Notes under the pieces: generated by a model
What the model was told of the DNA's origin: nothing
What the model saw: only the letters and a program-made list of their open reading frames with translations
The model's database searches: none
From: UBA4416 sp943362175
GTDB lineage: Bacteria > Bacteroidota > Bacteroidia > B-17B0 > Aurantibacillaceae
Length of the DNA: 64,000 nucleotides
NCBI GenBank assembly: GCA_943362175.1
Contig: CALRIU020000004.1
Location: 124,001 to 188,000, forward strand
Direction of reading: 5' to 3'
Shown here: piece after piece, positions 26,434 to 34,777 of the stretch
How positions within the stretch are numbered: the stretch's first letter is position 1
Layout: every line of letters starts with the position of its first letter
Position numbers and translations under genes: made by a program

Positions 26434-27375
26434 ATGAGAATTATTTTTATGGGAACGCCCGAGTTTGCCGTAGCAAGCCTGGATATATTAGTGCAACATG
26501 GGTACGACATCGCGGCGGTGATTACGGTGCCCGATAAGCCCGCCGGAAGAGGGCAGCAGTTGCAGCAGTCGGCGGTGAAGACCTATGCGCTGAGCAAAGG
26601 ATTGAAGGTGATGCAGCCTGAAAAGCTGAAAGACGATCACTTCCTGGAAGAGCTCAGGGATTTAAAAGCCGATCTGCAAATTGTGGTGGCCTTCCGCATG
26701 CTGCCCGAGGTGGTGTGGAATATGCCGCCATTAGGAACCTATAACCTGCACGGCTCCTTATTGCCAAAATACCGTGGCGCAGCGCCCATCAACTGGGCCA
26801 TCATCAACGGCGAAACGGAGAGTGGCGTTACCAGCTTCAAGCTGAAGCATGAAATTGATACAGGGAACATGTTGTTCCAGGAAAGAATTCCGATCGGCAA
26901 AACCACCACGGCCGGCGAGCTTCACGACCAGCTCATGCAGCTTGGCGCGGAAGTGATCCTGAAAACCGTGCAGGCTATTGAATCCAATCACTATGAGCTG
27001 AAGCCACAGGACGATTCGCAGAGCGTTCATGCGCCAAAGCTGTTCAAGGAAACGGCAAAGATCAACTGGAACGAGCCGGCAGAAAAAATTTACAACCTCA
27101 TTCGCGGCCTTTCGCCTTATCCTGCAGCCTATACCGCCTTTACGGATAAGAACGGGAATGTCCTTACCGTTAAGATCTACCGCGGTGAAGCGGAAGAAGC
27201 AAGCCATACGCATGAGCCGGGTACAGTAATTACCGATCATAAACACCTGGTGAAAGTAGCCTGCGGCAATGGCTTCATTCGCATCACCGAATTACAGATG
27301 GCCGGAAAAAAACGGATGTCGGTAGAGGAATTTTTGAGAGGCTTCCGGATCACGCCCGAATTCCGGTTCTCATAA
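26434..27375 (+). CDS. fmt: Methionyl-tRNA formyltransferase
   Basis: This enzyme formylates initiator Met-tRNA using 10-formyl-tetrahydrofolate. It is 313 residues long. The N-terminus MRIIFMGTPEFAV is typical, and the catalytic motif runs NLHGSLLPKYRGAAPINWAI with N104 and H106, and D142 in EIDTGNML. The C-terminal OB-like domain contains IRGLSPYPAAYT and GNGFIRITELQMAGKKRM. It is complete. The deformylase gene is not in the window. Confidence 0.96.
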   Translation: MRIIFMGTPEFAVASLDILVQHGYDIAAVITVPDKPAGRGQQLQQSAVKTYALSKGLKVMQPEKLKDDHFLEELRDLKADLQIVVAFRMLPEVVWNMPPLGTYNLHGSLLPKYRGAAPINWAIINGETESGVTSFKLKHEIDTGNMLFQERIPIGKTTTAGELHDQLMQLGAEVILKTVQAIESNHYELKPQDDSQSVHAPKLFKETAKINWNEPAEKIYNLIRGLSPYPAAYTAFTDKNGNVLTVKIYRGEAEEASHTHEPGTVITDHKHLVKVACGNGFIRITELQMAGKKRMSVEEFLRGFRITPEFRFS

Positions 27376-27423
27376 TGGCGCAAAAGGTTACTTTTTACCA
27401 CAGCAGGTATAAAGAAGAAAACG

Positions 27424-28548
27424 ATGAGAAGAACAGACATCTTACTTTCACCGGGGTTCCTGCTGGGTCTGCTTGTGTTGCTCGCAAACGATTTTTTCTT
27501 TAAATACCAGTTCCATAATGCCTTTACCGGTAAGCTGTCCGACATAGCCGGCCTGTTTATTTTCCCTTTGTTTATTGCGGCGGTTCTGCGTTCTCAGTCC
27601 AGATGGATCTTTGTTGGTGTTGCTGTTTTCTTTATCTATTGGAAATCCCCTCTCAGTAATGGATTACTGGAGCTGATGTCTTATACGACTGGTCTGCACT
27701 TCGGAAGGGTAGTGGATTACACCGATCTGTTATGTCTTCCCGTACTCGTTCTTTCGTACCAGTATCTCAAAAGCGATTATGCGCAGTTACAATTTTCACG
27801 TGTGCTGATGATGATTGTGAGCGCTTTTGCATTTATGGCAACATCGCAAAGAAAGCCCATATCATACAAGGAGCGCGACTTGCGGCAACAGGGCTATCAG
27901 GTCGCTGCCTCCAAAACAGGACCTCTGCTTACATCAAACAGAATGCAATTTTGTCTTTCGGATGCCGGCCGCTTCCTGACTTATGATAACTATGGTGATA
28001 CGATGCTTGTCTTTTTGAAGAAAGATAGTGCAGACCAGGCACCCCTCGTATTCGAGTTCTGTCATCTGAAAAACGGAGATGCCCGACTGATCAAGCTGTT
28101 TGCGAAGGGAGTAGCTCCCGATGAGCATAGGATGTTCGGCCTGCTGAATGACGAAATTACCAGGTGCCAGCAGGTTTTAGAAAAGGAGCAGGCTCTTCAG
28201 GCAAAAGTGAGTATGCTTCTGAAGCTTGTTGCAAAGTACCAACGCGACCGCGCTGATAACAGAGAACTCTTTTTGATGGACACGCTGTTGAAATACGCTA
28301 CGCCGCAGATGATCAGCGAGCACCAGCTTTATGAATTGAAGGCGGATATCCTGATTGCCCATTATGATGGTGCGTATAAAAAAAATATTCTTGAGCTGCT
28401 GAATCAGCAGGATACGCTGGATAGCCGCTATGGGCGCTCCGCTTACTCGGTAAACCGCTATGCCAAACGACTCGATTTTTACGATTTGGTGAAAAAAGAC
28501 AGCCTGAAAAAAGCAGGGCCTGAACACCGGAAATCTCCCCTGCGTTAA
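27424..28548 (+). CDS. Membrane protein of unknown function
   Basis: A 374-residue protein. The first about 140 residues hold four or five hydrophobic helices, with a conserved-looking segment FHNAFTGKLSDIAGLFIFPLF. The remaining about 230 residues are soluble, mostly helical, with no motif that I recognise (KNGDARLIKLFAKGVAPDE, then charged helices). It starts 48 bp after fmt and reads in the same direction. Its C-terminal half may be extracytoplasmic or cytoplasmic; the sequence does not settle this. Confidence 0.75.
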   Translation: MRRTDILLSPGFLLGLLVLLANDFFFKYQFHNAFTGKLSDIAGLFIFPLFIAAVLRSQSRWIFVGVAVFFIYWKSPLSNGLLELMSYTTGLHFGRVVDYTDLLCLPVLVLSYQYLKSDYAQLQFSRVLMMIVSAFAFMATSQRKPISYKERDLRQQGYQVAASKTGPLLTSNRMQFCLSDAGRFLTYDNYGDTMLVFLKKDSADQAPLVFEFCHLKNGDARLIKLFAKGVAPDEHRMFGLLNDEITRCQQVLEKEQALQAKVSMLLKLVAKYQRDRADNRELFLMDTLLKYATPQMISEHQLYELKADILIAHYDGAYKKNILELLNQQDTLDSRYGRSAYSVNRYAKRLDFYDLVKKDSLKKAGPEHRKSPLR

Positions 28549-28722
28549 TCCTGTATCTGCCATATCCAATAGCCTTCAACCTGCCTTAAGGCTGTAAGGC
28601 ATACGTAGAAGCATTATGGCACACCGGGTGCCTGTAAACCCTTATTAGGGGGGCGATACAGCCGGACTTATTAACAAAAGGCTTATTTATAAACAAATTC
28701 CCGGTTTTTTTTCTGAAAACAC

Positions 28723-28752
28723 TTGACAAATACGGATTAGAATATACATTTG
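28723..28752 (+). promoter_or_regulatory. Bacteroidota sigma-ABfr promoter of the HU gene
   Basis: TTG at 28723-28725 and TACATTTG at 28745-28752 are separated by 19 bp, an exact fit to TTG-N19-TAnnTTTG. Transcription should begin near 28759, giving a leader of about 40 nt, AT-rich and without a Shine-Dalgarno sequence. Confidence 0.8.
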
Positions 28753-28798
28753 TCTTGTTAATTAATTTAAAAAGTTTAACCCTTAAAAACAAAACAAA

Positions 28799-29080
28799 AT
28801 GAACAAAGCAGAATTAATCGAAGCAATTGCAAACGGAGCAAAATTAACTAAAGCTGACGCTGGTCGTGCATTAGATGCTACTATCGAAGCAGTATCAAAA
28901 GGATTAAAAAAAGGTGACCGCATCTCTTTAGTAGGTTTCGGTTCTTTTTCAGTTTCTAAACGTGCTGCTCGTGTAGGTCGTAACCCTCAAACTGGTAAAG
29001 AAATTAAAATCGCTGCTAAAAAAGTAGTGAAATTTAAAGCTGGTACTGAGTTAGCTGGTAACGTTAACAAAGGAAAATAA
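28799..29080 (+). CDS. HU family DNA-binding protein
   Basis: A 93-residue nucleoid protein that bends DNA non-specifically as a dimer. It has the usual MNKAELIEAIANGAKLTKADAG start (shown in part), GDRISLVGFGSFSVSKRAARVGRNPQTGKEI with the proline that intercalates DNA, and a C-terminal KKVVKFKAGTEL. Codons are strongly biased to A/T-ending synonyms compared with its neighbours, as expected for a highly expressed gene. It stands alone between its own promoter and terminator. Confidence 0.97.
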   Translation: MNKAELIEAIANGAKLTKADAGRALDATIEAVSKGLKKGDRISLVGFGSFSVSKRAARVGRNPQTGKEIKIAAKKVVKFKAGTELAGNVNKGK

Positions 29081-29100
29081 TCAGATTACTGATTACAAAT

Positions 29101-29135
29101 AAAAACCCTGTCGCATAACGTGACAGGGTTTTTTT
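29101..29135 (+). terminator. Intrinsic terminator of the HU gene
   Basis: Stem AACCCTGTC(G) / (G)TGACAGGGTT, short loop CATAAC-type, followed by seven T. It begins 21 bp after the HU stop codon. Confidence 0.9.
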
Positions 29136-29304
29136 ATGGATGAGACCGGTTCGTATTGCTCCCGCAGGCAGGCGAGGAGGGAGGCGCAAACATAGCTGCC
29201 CGGATTAATCCCGTCTTTTCTGCAGCATCTCATTACACGCTATCTGATATATTTCCGGGTCTTACTATTGGGATTCATACCATTTAATTGTACTTTTATG
29301 CAAG

Positions 29305-30228
29305 ATGATCGACAGGCAAAAGATAGAACCCTTCTCCAGGCTTGAGCTCCTTGCCAAACAGGTAGTCGAGGGCTTTATCACAGGCCTTCACCGGAGCCCT
29401 TTCCATGGCTTCTCCGTTGAGTTTGCCGAGCACCGCATCTACAATAACGGCGAAAGCACCAGGCACATCGACTGGAAATTATTTGCCAAAACCGATAAGC
29501 TCTTTGTCAAGCGCTATGAGGAGGAAACCAACCTGCGTTGCCAGATTGTGATCGATTCCTCGCAGTCGATGCTTTTTCCGCTCGAAAGGCCGAAAGACAC
29601 ATACAACAAATTATCCTTTTCCGTATATGCGGCGGCGGCCCTCATCGAGCTCCTCAAAGGACAGAGAGATGCCGTAGGCCTTACCTTATTCGATGCCGAT
29701 ATCTATAAGCATTATCCGGCCAGGAGCAACCCTACGCAGCAGAAACTCATCTATCACGAGCTGGAAGAGCTCCTGTCAAAAACGGAGATCAGCGAAAGCA
29801 GCTCTACCCAATCGGCCAGGGCGCTCGATCAGGTAGCGGAGATCATTCACACGCGCTCGCTGGTGGTGATCTTCAGCGATATGTTCGAGGATGAAACACA
29901 CCTGGAAGCTATTTTTGCCTCGCTGCAGCACCTCAAATACAAAAAGCACGATGTGGTGTTGTTTCATGTGACCGATAAAAGCCAGGAATTGGATTTCGAT
30001 TTTGAAAACCGTCCCTATCATTTCATCGACATGGAAACGCGTGAAGAGATCAAGCTCAACCCCAATCAGATCAAAGAGACTTACATCCGTAAAGTGAACG
30101 AATACACAGAAGCGATTAAATTGAAATGCGGGCAGTATAAGATCGATTTCGTAGAAGCGGATATCAACCAGGGCTTCGACCTCGTGCTGCAAACCTACCT
30201 CGTGAAACGGGCCTCTATGCTCAGGTAA
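29305..30228 (+). CDS. DUF58 domain protein (not in the Bat operon)
   Basis: A 307-residue paralogue of the Bat-operon DUF58 gene at 44029. It shows the family signature FAEHRIYNNGESTRHIDWKL (given in part), FVKRYEEETNLRCQIVIDSSQSM and a VWA-like core (VVIFSDMFED). DUF58 proteins usually work with MoxR ATPases and VWA proteins. Here it is isolated, with no MoxR gene beside it, which is odd. It is soluble. Sequence identity with the other copy is visibly partial. Confidence 0.85.
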   Translation: MIDRQKIEPFSRLELLAKQVVEGFITGLHRSPFHGFSVEFAEHRIYNNGESTRHIDWKLFAKTDKLFVKRYEEETNLRCQIVIDSSQSMLFPLERPKDTYNKLSFSVYAAAALIELLKGQRDAVGLTLFDADIYKHYPARSNPTQQKLIYHELEELLSKTEISESSSTQSARALDQVAEIIHTRSLVVIFSDMFEDETHLEAIFASLQHLKYKKHDVVLFHVTDKSQELDFDFENRPYHFIDMETREEIKLNPNQIKETYIRKVNEYTEAIKLKCGQYKIDFVEADINQGFDLVLQTYLVKRASMLR

Positions 30229-30345
30229 GACTAAACCCGCTCATGATCGCGGCGCAGCAATCTCCCTTTTAACGATACATCCCGAACTTTGAATTAATCC
30301 TGCGTGAGTGATTGAAGCAGAAATCCTTTTGCCGGGCACTGAGCT

Positions 30346-30375
30346 GTCGCTCTGAGCGGAGTCGAAGGGCAGCGA
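30346..30375. repeat. Constant-core hairpin repeat, copy 2
   Basis: Core GAGCGGAGTCGA at 30354-30365, with arms CGCTCT and AGGGCAGCG pairing over about 5 bp including one wobble. The 30229-30570 spacer is otherwise without a gene; it also holds a second partial inverse core near 30405 (GACTCCGC). Confidence 0.65.
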
Positions 30376-30570
30376 AGTGCGGGGCAAAAGATTGCAGTGA
30401 AAAGCACGACTCCGCTGTCTCTTTGCGGAGGCACGCCCACATTTTAAATAATTGCAGGCCATCTCATAGTTATAGGATAAATGGGTTTTCTTCCGACGGC
30501 AGTGACTGTCGTCGGATAAATATTGTTCAGCGCGGTGATACCGGATTTGGAATAACGTCAATGGTCAAAT

Positions 30571-30598
30571 AAAAAAAGCCGCATCGAGCGGCTCTTTT
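30571..30598 (-). terminator. Terminator of the metallopeptidase gene
   Basis: Stem AGCCGC / GCGGCT (30577-30593). Reading on the minus strand it is followed by seven T. It begins 24 bp beyond the stop codon of the reprolysin-like gene. Confidence 0.85.
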
Positions 30599-30621
30599 CA
30601 GTTTAAATAAAATACCTTTGT

Positions 30622-32583
30622 TTACAGCTTCACCACGCGTGTTACCGAGCGCTGCTGGCCGTCTGTCACCTCGATCATATAAGAGCCGTTGGCAAGATGC
30701 GATAAATCGAACGACTCAGAATAATTATTCCTGATCTTGAGTTTCTCCGTTTTGACAATATTCCCCAACACATCGTATACTTTCAGTGAGGTGTTTTCAG
30801 GGTTCAGGTTTGTTTCACCGGCAATCTCCACTTTGATCTGTCCTGAGAAAGGGTTCGGGTAAAAGCTGATGCTGAAATTATCACTGGTGTATTGTTTCAC
30901 GCCGACGTCATTGGGAGTGATGGTGACCTGTGTCGTAGCAGTACATACGCCGCCGCCGCCCATTTTATTGTCGCGCACCGTGAGCCTGAATTTTAACACC
31001 TGTGCCGTGGTAGGCATGTATTCGCCCCTTGTACCTTGCAGGTTTCCGGAGGCGATTACCGCAGCGCTCGGGAAGGAGCGGCTTGGCGACGTTACCGGTG
31101 CATAGGATCTGAAGAAGGGTTTACCGCCGCTGTTCCAGTTTCCGCCGGAGCCGCTTCCCGGATCTATTTCTTCCCATTGATACGTTAAGGCATCGCCGTC
31201 AGGATCGGTTGCAGAGCCGGTGAGCGTGAAAGGCGTATTGGCAGGGCTGGTAAGTGTTGGCGTTACGGTAACTACCGGAGGATTGTTGCCTGTGGTGCTG
31301 GTTGCCGCGCAGGCGTTGCCGGAGCCGTTGATGAAATTGGTGATCTCGTCGTAGCTCACTCCATGAAAATAAGCAATGCTATGAGCAGCAAGGTCGTTGG
31401 TGGTTCCACAGATGCCTGCATAAGCCATAATGGTAACGCCACTTCCGGGTTCAACGGAGGTAGAGGCATTTCTGTTTCCTGAGCAGGAGCCTGCGCCGGA
31501 GTTGGCGTTGAAAGTATGGTTGCCTCCAAACTGGTGCCCCATCTCATGCGCCACATAGTCAATATCGTAAGGATCGCCTACCGGGTTCGGGCTTCCGGTA
31601 ATGCCGCTGGCTTTGTTATTGGTGCTGCATACACAGCGCAGGTTGGCCAGGCCGCCACCGCCTGTACTGAAAGTATGGCCGATATCGAAGTTAGCGCTTC
31701 CCACTTGCGATGTGATCAGGGATTGACTTTTGCTGATGAGTGAAAACGAGCTGTTGTTCTCTGCAGTAGTATAGCCTGTGCCCGGAGTCGTATACAATAC
31801 CAGGGTGGTGGTAGGCACGAGCTCTAAGCGCACGGCAACTTCCGTTTCATAAACACCATCCACGCGGTTCACGGTTGTCACCACTTTGGCAAGAGTTTGA
31901 GCAACCGTTGGAGAGGAATTTCCGGTGGCCGCGATGGCATATTCGCCGGTACAGCCTACCGCCAGACGGTAAGTTCTCAGCGTGCCACCCGCGCATACTG
32001 CCATTGGAGAAGCCACACGCTGGGCCGACCCCTGGTCTTCATCATTCACAATCAGGCCGGCTTCCGGTAATTTGAACATGGCCGGTTTATTAAAATCGGC
32101 CGTATAATAAGAAATATAATCATTCAGGTTATTCTTGCAGTACGGATCGATGTACGAATCGCCGTAGGGGCTTCTGATCATTCCGTGAAAGCCATATTCC
32201 GTAAGGTCGAGCTTACCGCTGGCATAAGGATCGTCGATCCCATGCACGCTATAGGTTCTGATATCGGGGTAGCTGGATTGAAGCGCAGGTGCCATCACCG
32301 GCGACTCCACCAGGTGAAATCTCTGGAGGCTTCCGTCAGGAAGAGGCAGGAGAATAATAGCAGATGAATTTTTAATCAGGACAGTCTTATCGGAAGGTGC
32401 CTGGCCGAGGATACTTTTGAGGCCGGCCATGTCGAGGTGATAGGTTTTGTATTTGTCAGGAACGATCTCCCTTTTTCCGTTGACGCTGATGACGTTTTCG
32501 TCAATGGCCGACCAGATGGGCGATTGAGCGTTCATGGAAGCCGTGCCAAGCAGCAGTAGGGAAAGACTTAATGTTTTTTTCAT
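30622..32583 (-). CDS. Secreted M12B-type (reprolysin-like) metallopeptidase with T9SS sorting domain
   Basis: A 653-residue secreted peptidase. Signal peptide 1-18; propeptide-like domain to about residue 195; peptidase domain with the zinc motif HEMGHQFGGNH near 347-357 (HExGHxxGxxH, metzincin type) and the later Met-turn region (ASTSVEPGSGVTIMAYAG). Then a beta-sandwich (VTVTPTLTSPANTPFTLTGSATDPDGD) and a C-terminal type A sorting domain (ISFYPNPFSGQIKVEI to SYMIEVTDGQQRSVTRVVKL, in part), so it should leave by the type IX system. The single gene has its own terminator. Confidence 0.92.
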   Translation of the reverse strand: MKKTLSLSLLLLGTASMNAQSPIWSAIDENVISVNGKREIVPDKYKTYHLDMAGLKSILGQAPSDKTVLIKNSSAIILLPLPDGSLQRFHLVESPVMAPALQSSYPDIRTYSVHGIDDPYASGKLDLTEYGFHGMIRSPYGDSYIDPYCKNNLNDYISYYTADFNKPAMFKLPEAGLIVNDEDQGSAQRVASPMAVCAGGTLRTYRLAVGCTGEYAIAATGNSSPTVAQTLAKVVTTVNRVDGVYETEVAVRLELVPTTTLVLYTTPGTGYTTAENNSSFSLISKSQSLITSQVGSANFDIGHTFSTGGGGLANLRCVCSTNNKASGITGSPNPVGDPYDIDYVAHEMGHQFGGNHTFNANSGAGSCSGNRNASTSVEPGSGVTIMAYAGICGTTNDLAAHSIAYFHGVSYDEITNFINGSGNACAATSTTGNNPPVVTVTPTLTSPANTPFTLTGSATDPDGDALTYQWEEIDPGSGSGGNWNSGGKPFFRSYAPVTSPSRSFPSAAVIASGNLQGTRGEYMPTTAQVLKFRLTVRDNKMGGGGVCTATTQVTITPNDVGVKQYTSDNFSISFYPNPFSGQIKVEIAGETNLNPENTSLKVYDVLGNIVKTEKLKIRNNYSESFDLSHLANGSYMIEVTDGQQRSVTRVVKL

Positions 32584-32636
32584 GGTGGGGATATGTTAGG
32601 ATGATATTGGTTTTACTAATTTAAAAAACTAAATCG

Positions 32637-32657
32637 AAAAAGCAAATTTTGCTTTTT
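32637..32657. promoter_or_regulatory. AAAAGCAAA / TTTGCTTTT palindrome in a divergent spacer
   Basis: A 9-bp perfect stem with almost no loop, between the metallopeptidase gene and the Lys/Cys-rich peptide gene. It may be an operator or a terminator-like hairpin. A TAAATTTG -7 element for the downstream gene lies at 32714-32721, without a good TTG at -33. Confidence 0.35.
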
Positions 32658-32751
32658 TAACATAGTATGGGGCCGGAGCAATGTTAATAAAAGATTTTCT
32701 TAATTTTTTGTAGTAAATTTGTAAGTATAAAATTTTAAAAACCTCCAACTC

Positions 32752-32976
32752 ATGAAAAAATTATTTTTAATGTTAGCATTCACAGGTTTAGTAGCGAGCG
32801 TTTCTGCAACTACCCCTGGCGATAAAGACAAAGGCAAAAAAGACGCCAAAAAAGAAACCAAATCCTGCTGCAAGGAAAAAGGAACAGAAGGGAAAGCATG
32901 CGCTGCTTCTGACAAAAAAGAAGGTAAATCATGCTGCAAAAAAGCAGAAGGTACTAAAGCTGCAGAAACGAAATAA
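32752..32976 (+). CDS. Small secreted Lys/Cys-rich protein
   Basis: A 74-residue protein: signal peptide (MKKLFLMLAFTGLVASVSA), then a mature part of about 55 residues made almost only of K, E, D, G, A, T and S, with two KSCCK motifs and one further cysteine, five cysteines in all. The duplicated KSCCK pattern suggests metal or redox binding, but nothing identifies a function. The coding sequence is rich in AAA codons; it has its own strong terminator, hinting at high expression. Confidence 0.7.
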   Translation: MKKLFLMLAFTGLVASVSATTPGDKDKGKKDAKKETKSCCKEKGTEGKACAASDKKEGKSCCKKAEGTKAAETK

Positions 32977-32994
32977 TTTTATTCACATTATAGG

Positions 32995-33036
32995 AAAAGC
33001 CCACTGGTCTCACCGATCAGTGGGCTTTGCTTTTTG
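32995..33036 (+). terminator. Terminator of the Lys/Cys-rich peptide gene
   Basis: Stem AAAGCCCACTG / CAGTGGGCTTT, 11 bp, followed by GCTTTTT. Confidence 0.9.
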
Positions 33037-33174
33037 GGGAAAATCGCCTGCCTGAAAGCTGTTTATAAGTCGATTTTGATAACGCTGTATATTTTCCTTT
33101 ATTTGACTGAATTTTTTAAGGGGAAATAGCCCTGTTAAGGATTTAGCGGACAAACACACTAATAGTATACCATT

Positions 33175-34722
33175 ATGAAAGTTGGAATTCCATCGGAAAT
33201 ATCACCCAATGAGTTAAGAGTTGCTGCAACTCCAAAAACAGTCAAACGTTTGCAAAAGCAAGGATTTGAAGTTTACATTCAGCATCATGCGGGATTAAAA
33301 GCAAACTTTTCCGATAAGGAATTTGAAGAGGCGGGAGCCAGGATCGTGAACACGGCTGCCGAGATCTACGGGCAATCGGACATTGTTCTGAAAGTCAAAG
33401 AGCCGTCGATGGAGGAAGTGGACCTCATGAAAGAAGGCCTGGTGCTGCTGAGCTATTTATGGCCGGCGCAAAACCAGCCCCTGCTGCAAAAACTGGCCGA
33501 TAAAAAAGTGAATGCCGTGGCGATGGATGCCATTCCACGGATCTCGCGGGCGCAGAAAATGGATGTTCTGTCATCGATGGCAAACATTGCCGGCTACAGG
33601 GCTGTGATAGAGGGCTCTTACCATTTTGGAAGATTCCTAAACGGACAGATCACCGCTGCCGGAAAAGTAGAGCCTGCCAAAGTACTGGTGATTGGTGCCG
33701 GTGTAGCCGGTCTGGCTGCGATCGGGGCCGCCAATTCCTTAGGCGCCATTGTAAGAGCATTTGATACCCGTAAGGAAGTAGCCGAACAGATTGAATCGAT
33801 GGGGGCCCAGTTCCTCACCGTGGAGATAGAAGAGGACGGCGCCACCTCATCCGGTTACTCCAAAGAAATGAGTAAGGAGTTTATCGAGGCCGAGATGAAA
33901 TTATTCTTAGAGCAGGCCAAAGAAGTGGACATCGTGATTACGACGGCACAAATTCCGGGTAAGCCCGCTCCGAAGCTGTGGCTGGACTACCACGTTGCAG
34001 CCATGAAACCGGGCTCCGTGATCGTGGATCTGGCGGCATCTACCGGTGGCAACTGTGCAGAGACCAAAAACGGGGAAGTTTACACAACTCCTAACGGAGT
34101 AACGATTGTTGGTAAGCTGAACCAGTTGCCTTCCCAGGCATCGCAATTATATGGCAATAACTTATGTCACTTATTAGATGACATGGGGAAAGCAGAAAAA
34201 TGGAAAATTGATATGGAAGATGCCATTGTGTCGAGAGCAATGGTGACTTATAACGGCAAGATCAACTGGCCGCCGGCGCCGCTTCCGGTGAGCCCTACAG
34301 CCGGTGGCGGTAATAAAAAGCCAACAGCACCTACGGCCGAAGAAGTGAAGATTTCCGATGCCGAAAAGTCGAAAAAGGCGGCGACGTCTATGGTGATTCG
34401 CCTGGCGGTAGTGGGAGTCTTACTGTTTTTAGTAGGCCGTTTTGCACCGGCTGAGTTTATCCAGCACTTCACGGTATTTATCCTGGCTGTGTTTGTGGGC
34501 TGGCAGTTAATTACCAACGTGGCACACTCCTTACATACTCCTTTAATGGCCGTAACGAATGCGATCAGCGGAATTATTGTTGTGGGCGGCTTATTACAGA
34601 CAACGGATGACATGATGAATCCCATGACCATTTTAGCTTTCATCGCGATCCTGGTGGCCAGCATCAATATCGTTGGTGGCTTTGTGGTAACTCACCGTAT
34701 GTTGAAAATGTTCAAAAAATAA
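33175..34722 (+). CDS. pntA: NAD(P) transhydrogenase subunit alpha
   Basis: This proton-translocating transhydrogenase reduces NADP+ with NADH across the inner membrane. The subunit is 515 residues, the fused alpha form, whereas some bacteria split it. The NAD(H) domain shows MKVGIPSEISPNELRVAATP, RAQKMDVLSSMANIAGYRAV and the Rossmann turn VIGAGVAGLAAIGAANSLGA. After a Pro/Ala/Lys linker there are four membrane helices at about 410-510. pntB follows after 55 bp. Confidence 0.95.
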   Translation: MKVGIPSEISPNELRVAATPKTVKRLQKQGFEVYIQHHAGLKANFSDKEFEEAGARIVNTAAEIYGQSDIVLKVKEPSMEEVDLMKEGLVLLSYLWPAQNQPLLQKLADKKVNAVAMDAIPRISRAQKMDVLSSMANIAGYRAVIEGSYHFGRFLNGQITAAGKVEPAKVLVIGAGVAGLAAIGAANSLGAIVRAFDTRKEVAEQIESMGAQFLTVEIEEDGATSSGYSKEMSKEFIEAEMKLFLEQAKEVDIVITTAQIPGKPAPKLWLDYHVAAMKPGSVIVDLAASTGGNCAETKNGEVYTTPNGVTIVGKLNQLPSQASQLYGNNLCHLLDDMGKAEKWKIDMEDAIVSRAMVTYNGKINWPPAPLPVSPTAGGGNKKPTAPTAEEVKISDAEKSKKAATSMVIRLAVVGVLLFLVGRFAPAEFIQHFTVFILAVFVGWQLITNVAHSLHTPLMAVTNAISGIIVVGGLLQTTDDMMNPMTILAFIAILVASINIVGGFVVTHRMLKMFKK

Positions 34723-34761
34723 GAAAGCCTTCGCGTCAACGCTACAAAATTATAAAACATT

Positions 34762-34770
34762 AAAAAGGAG
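34762..34770 (+). promoter_or_regulatory. Shine-Dalgarno-like AAAAAGGAG before pntB
   Basis: AAGGAG is 7 nt before the ATG at 34778. This is notable because nearly all other genes here lack such a sequence. Confidence 0.6.
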
Positions 34771-34777
34771 TTAAATT

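Noticed and set aside
28549..28720. A tRNA or small RNA before HU
   Set aside because: Short palindromes (GCCTTAAGGC, GCACACCGGGTGC) occur, but no cloverleaf or T-loop sequence and no promoter of its own were found.
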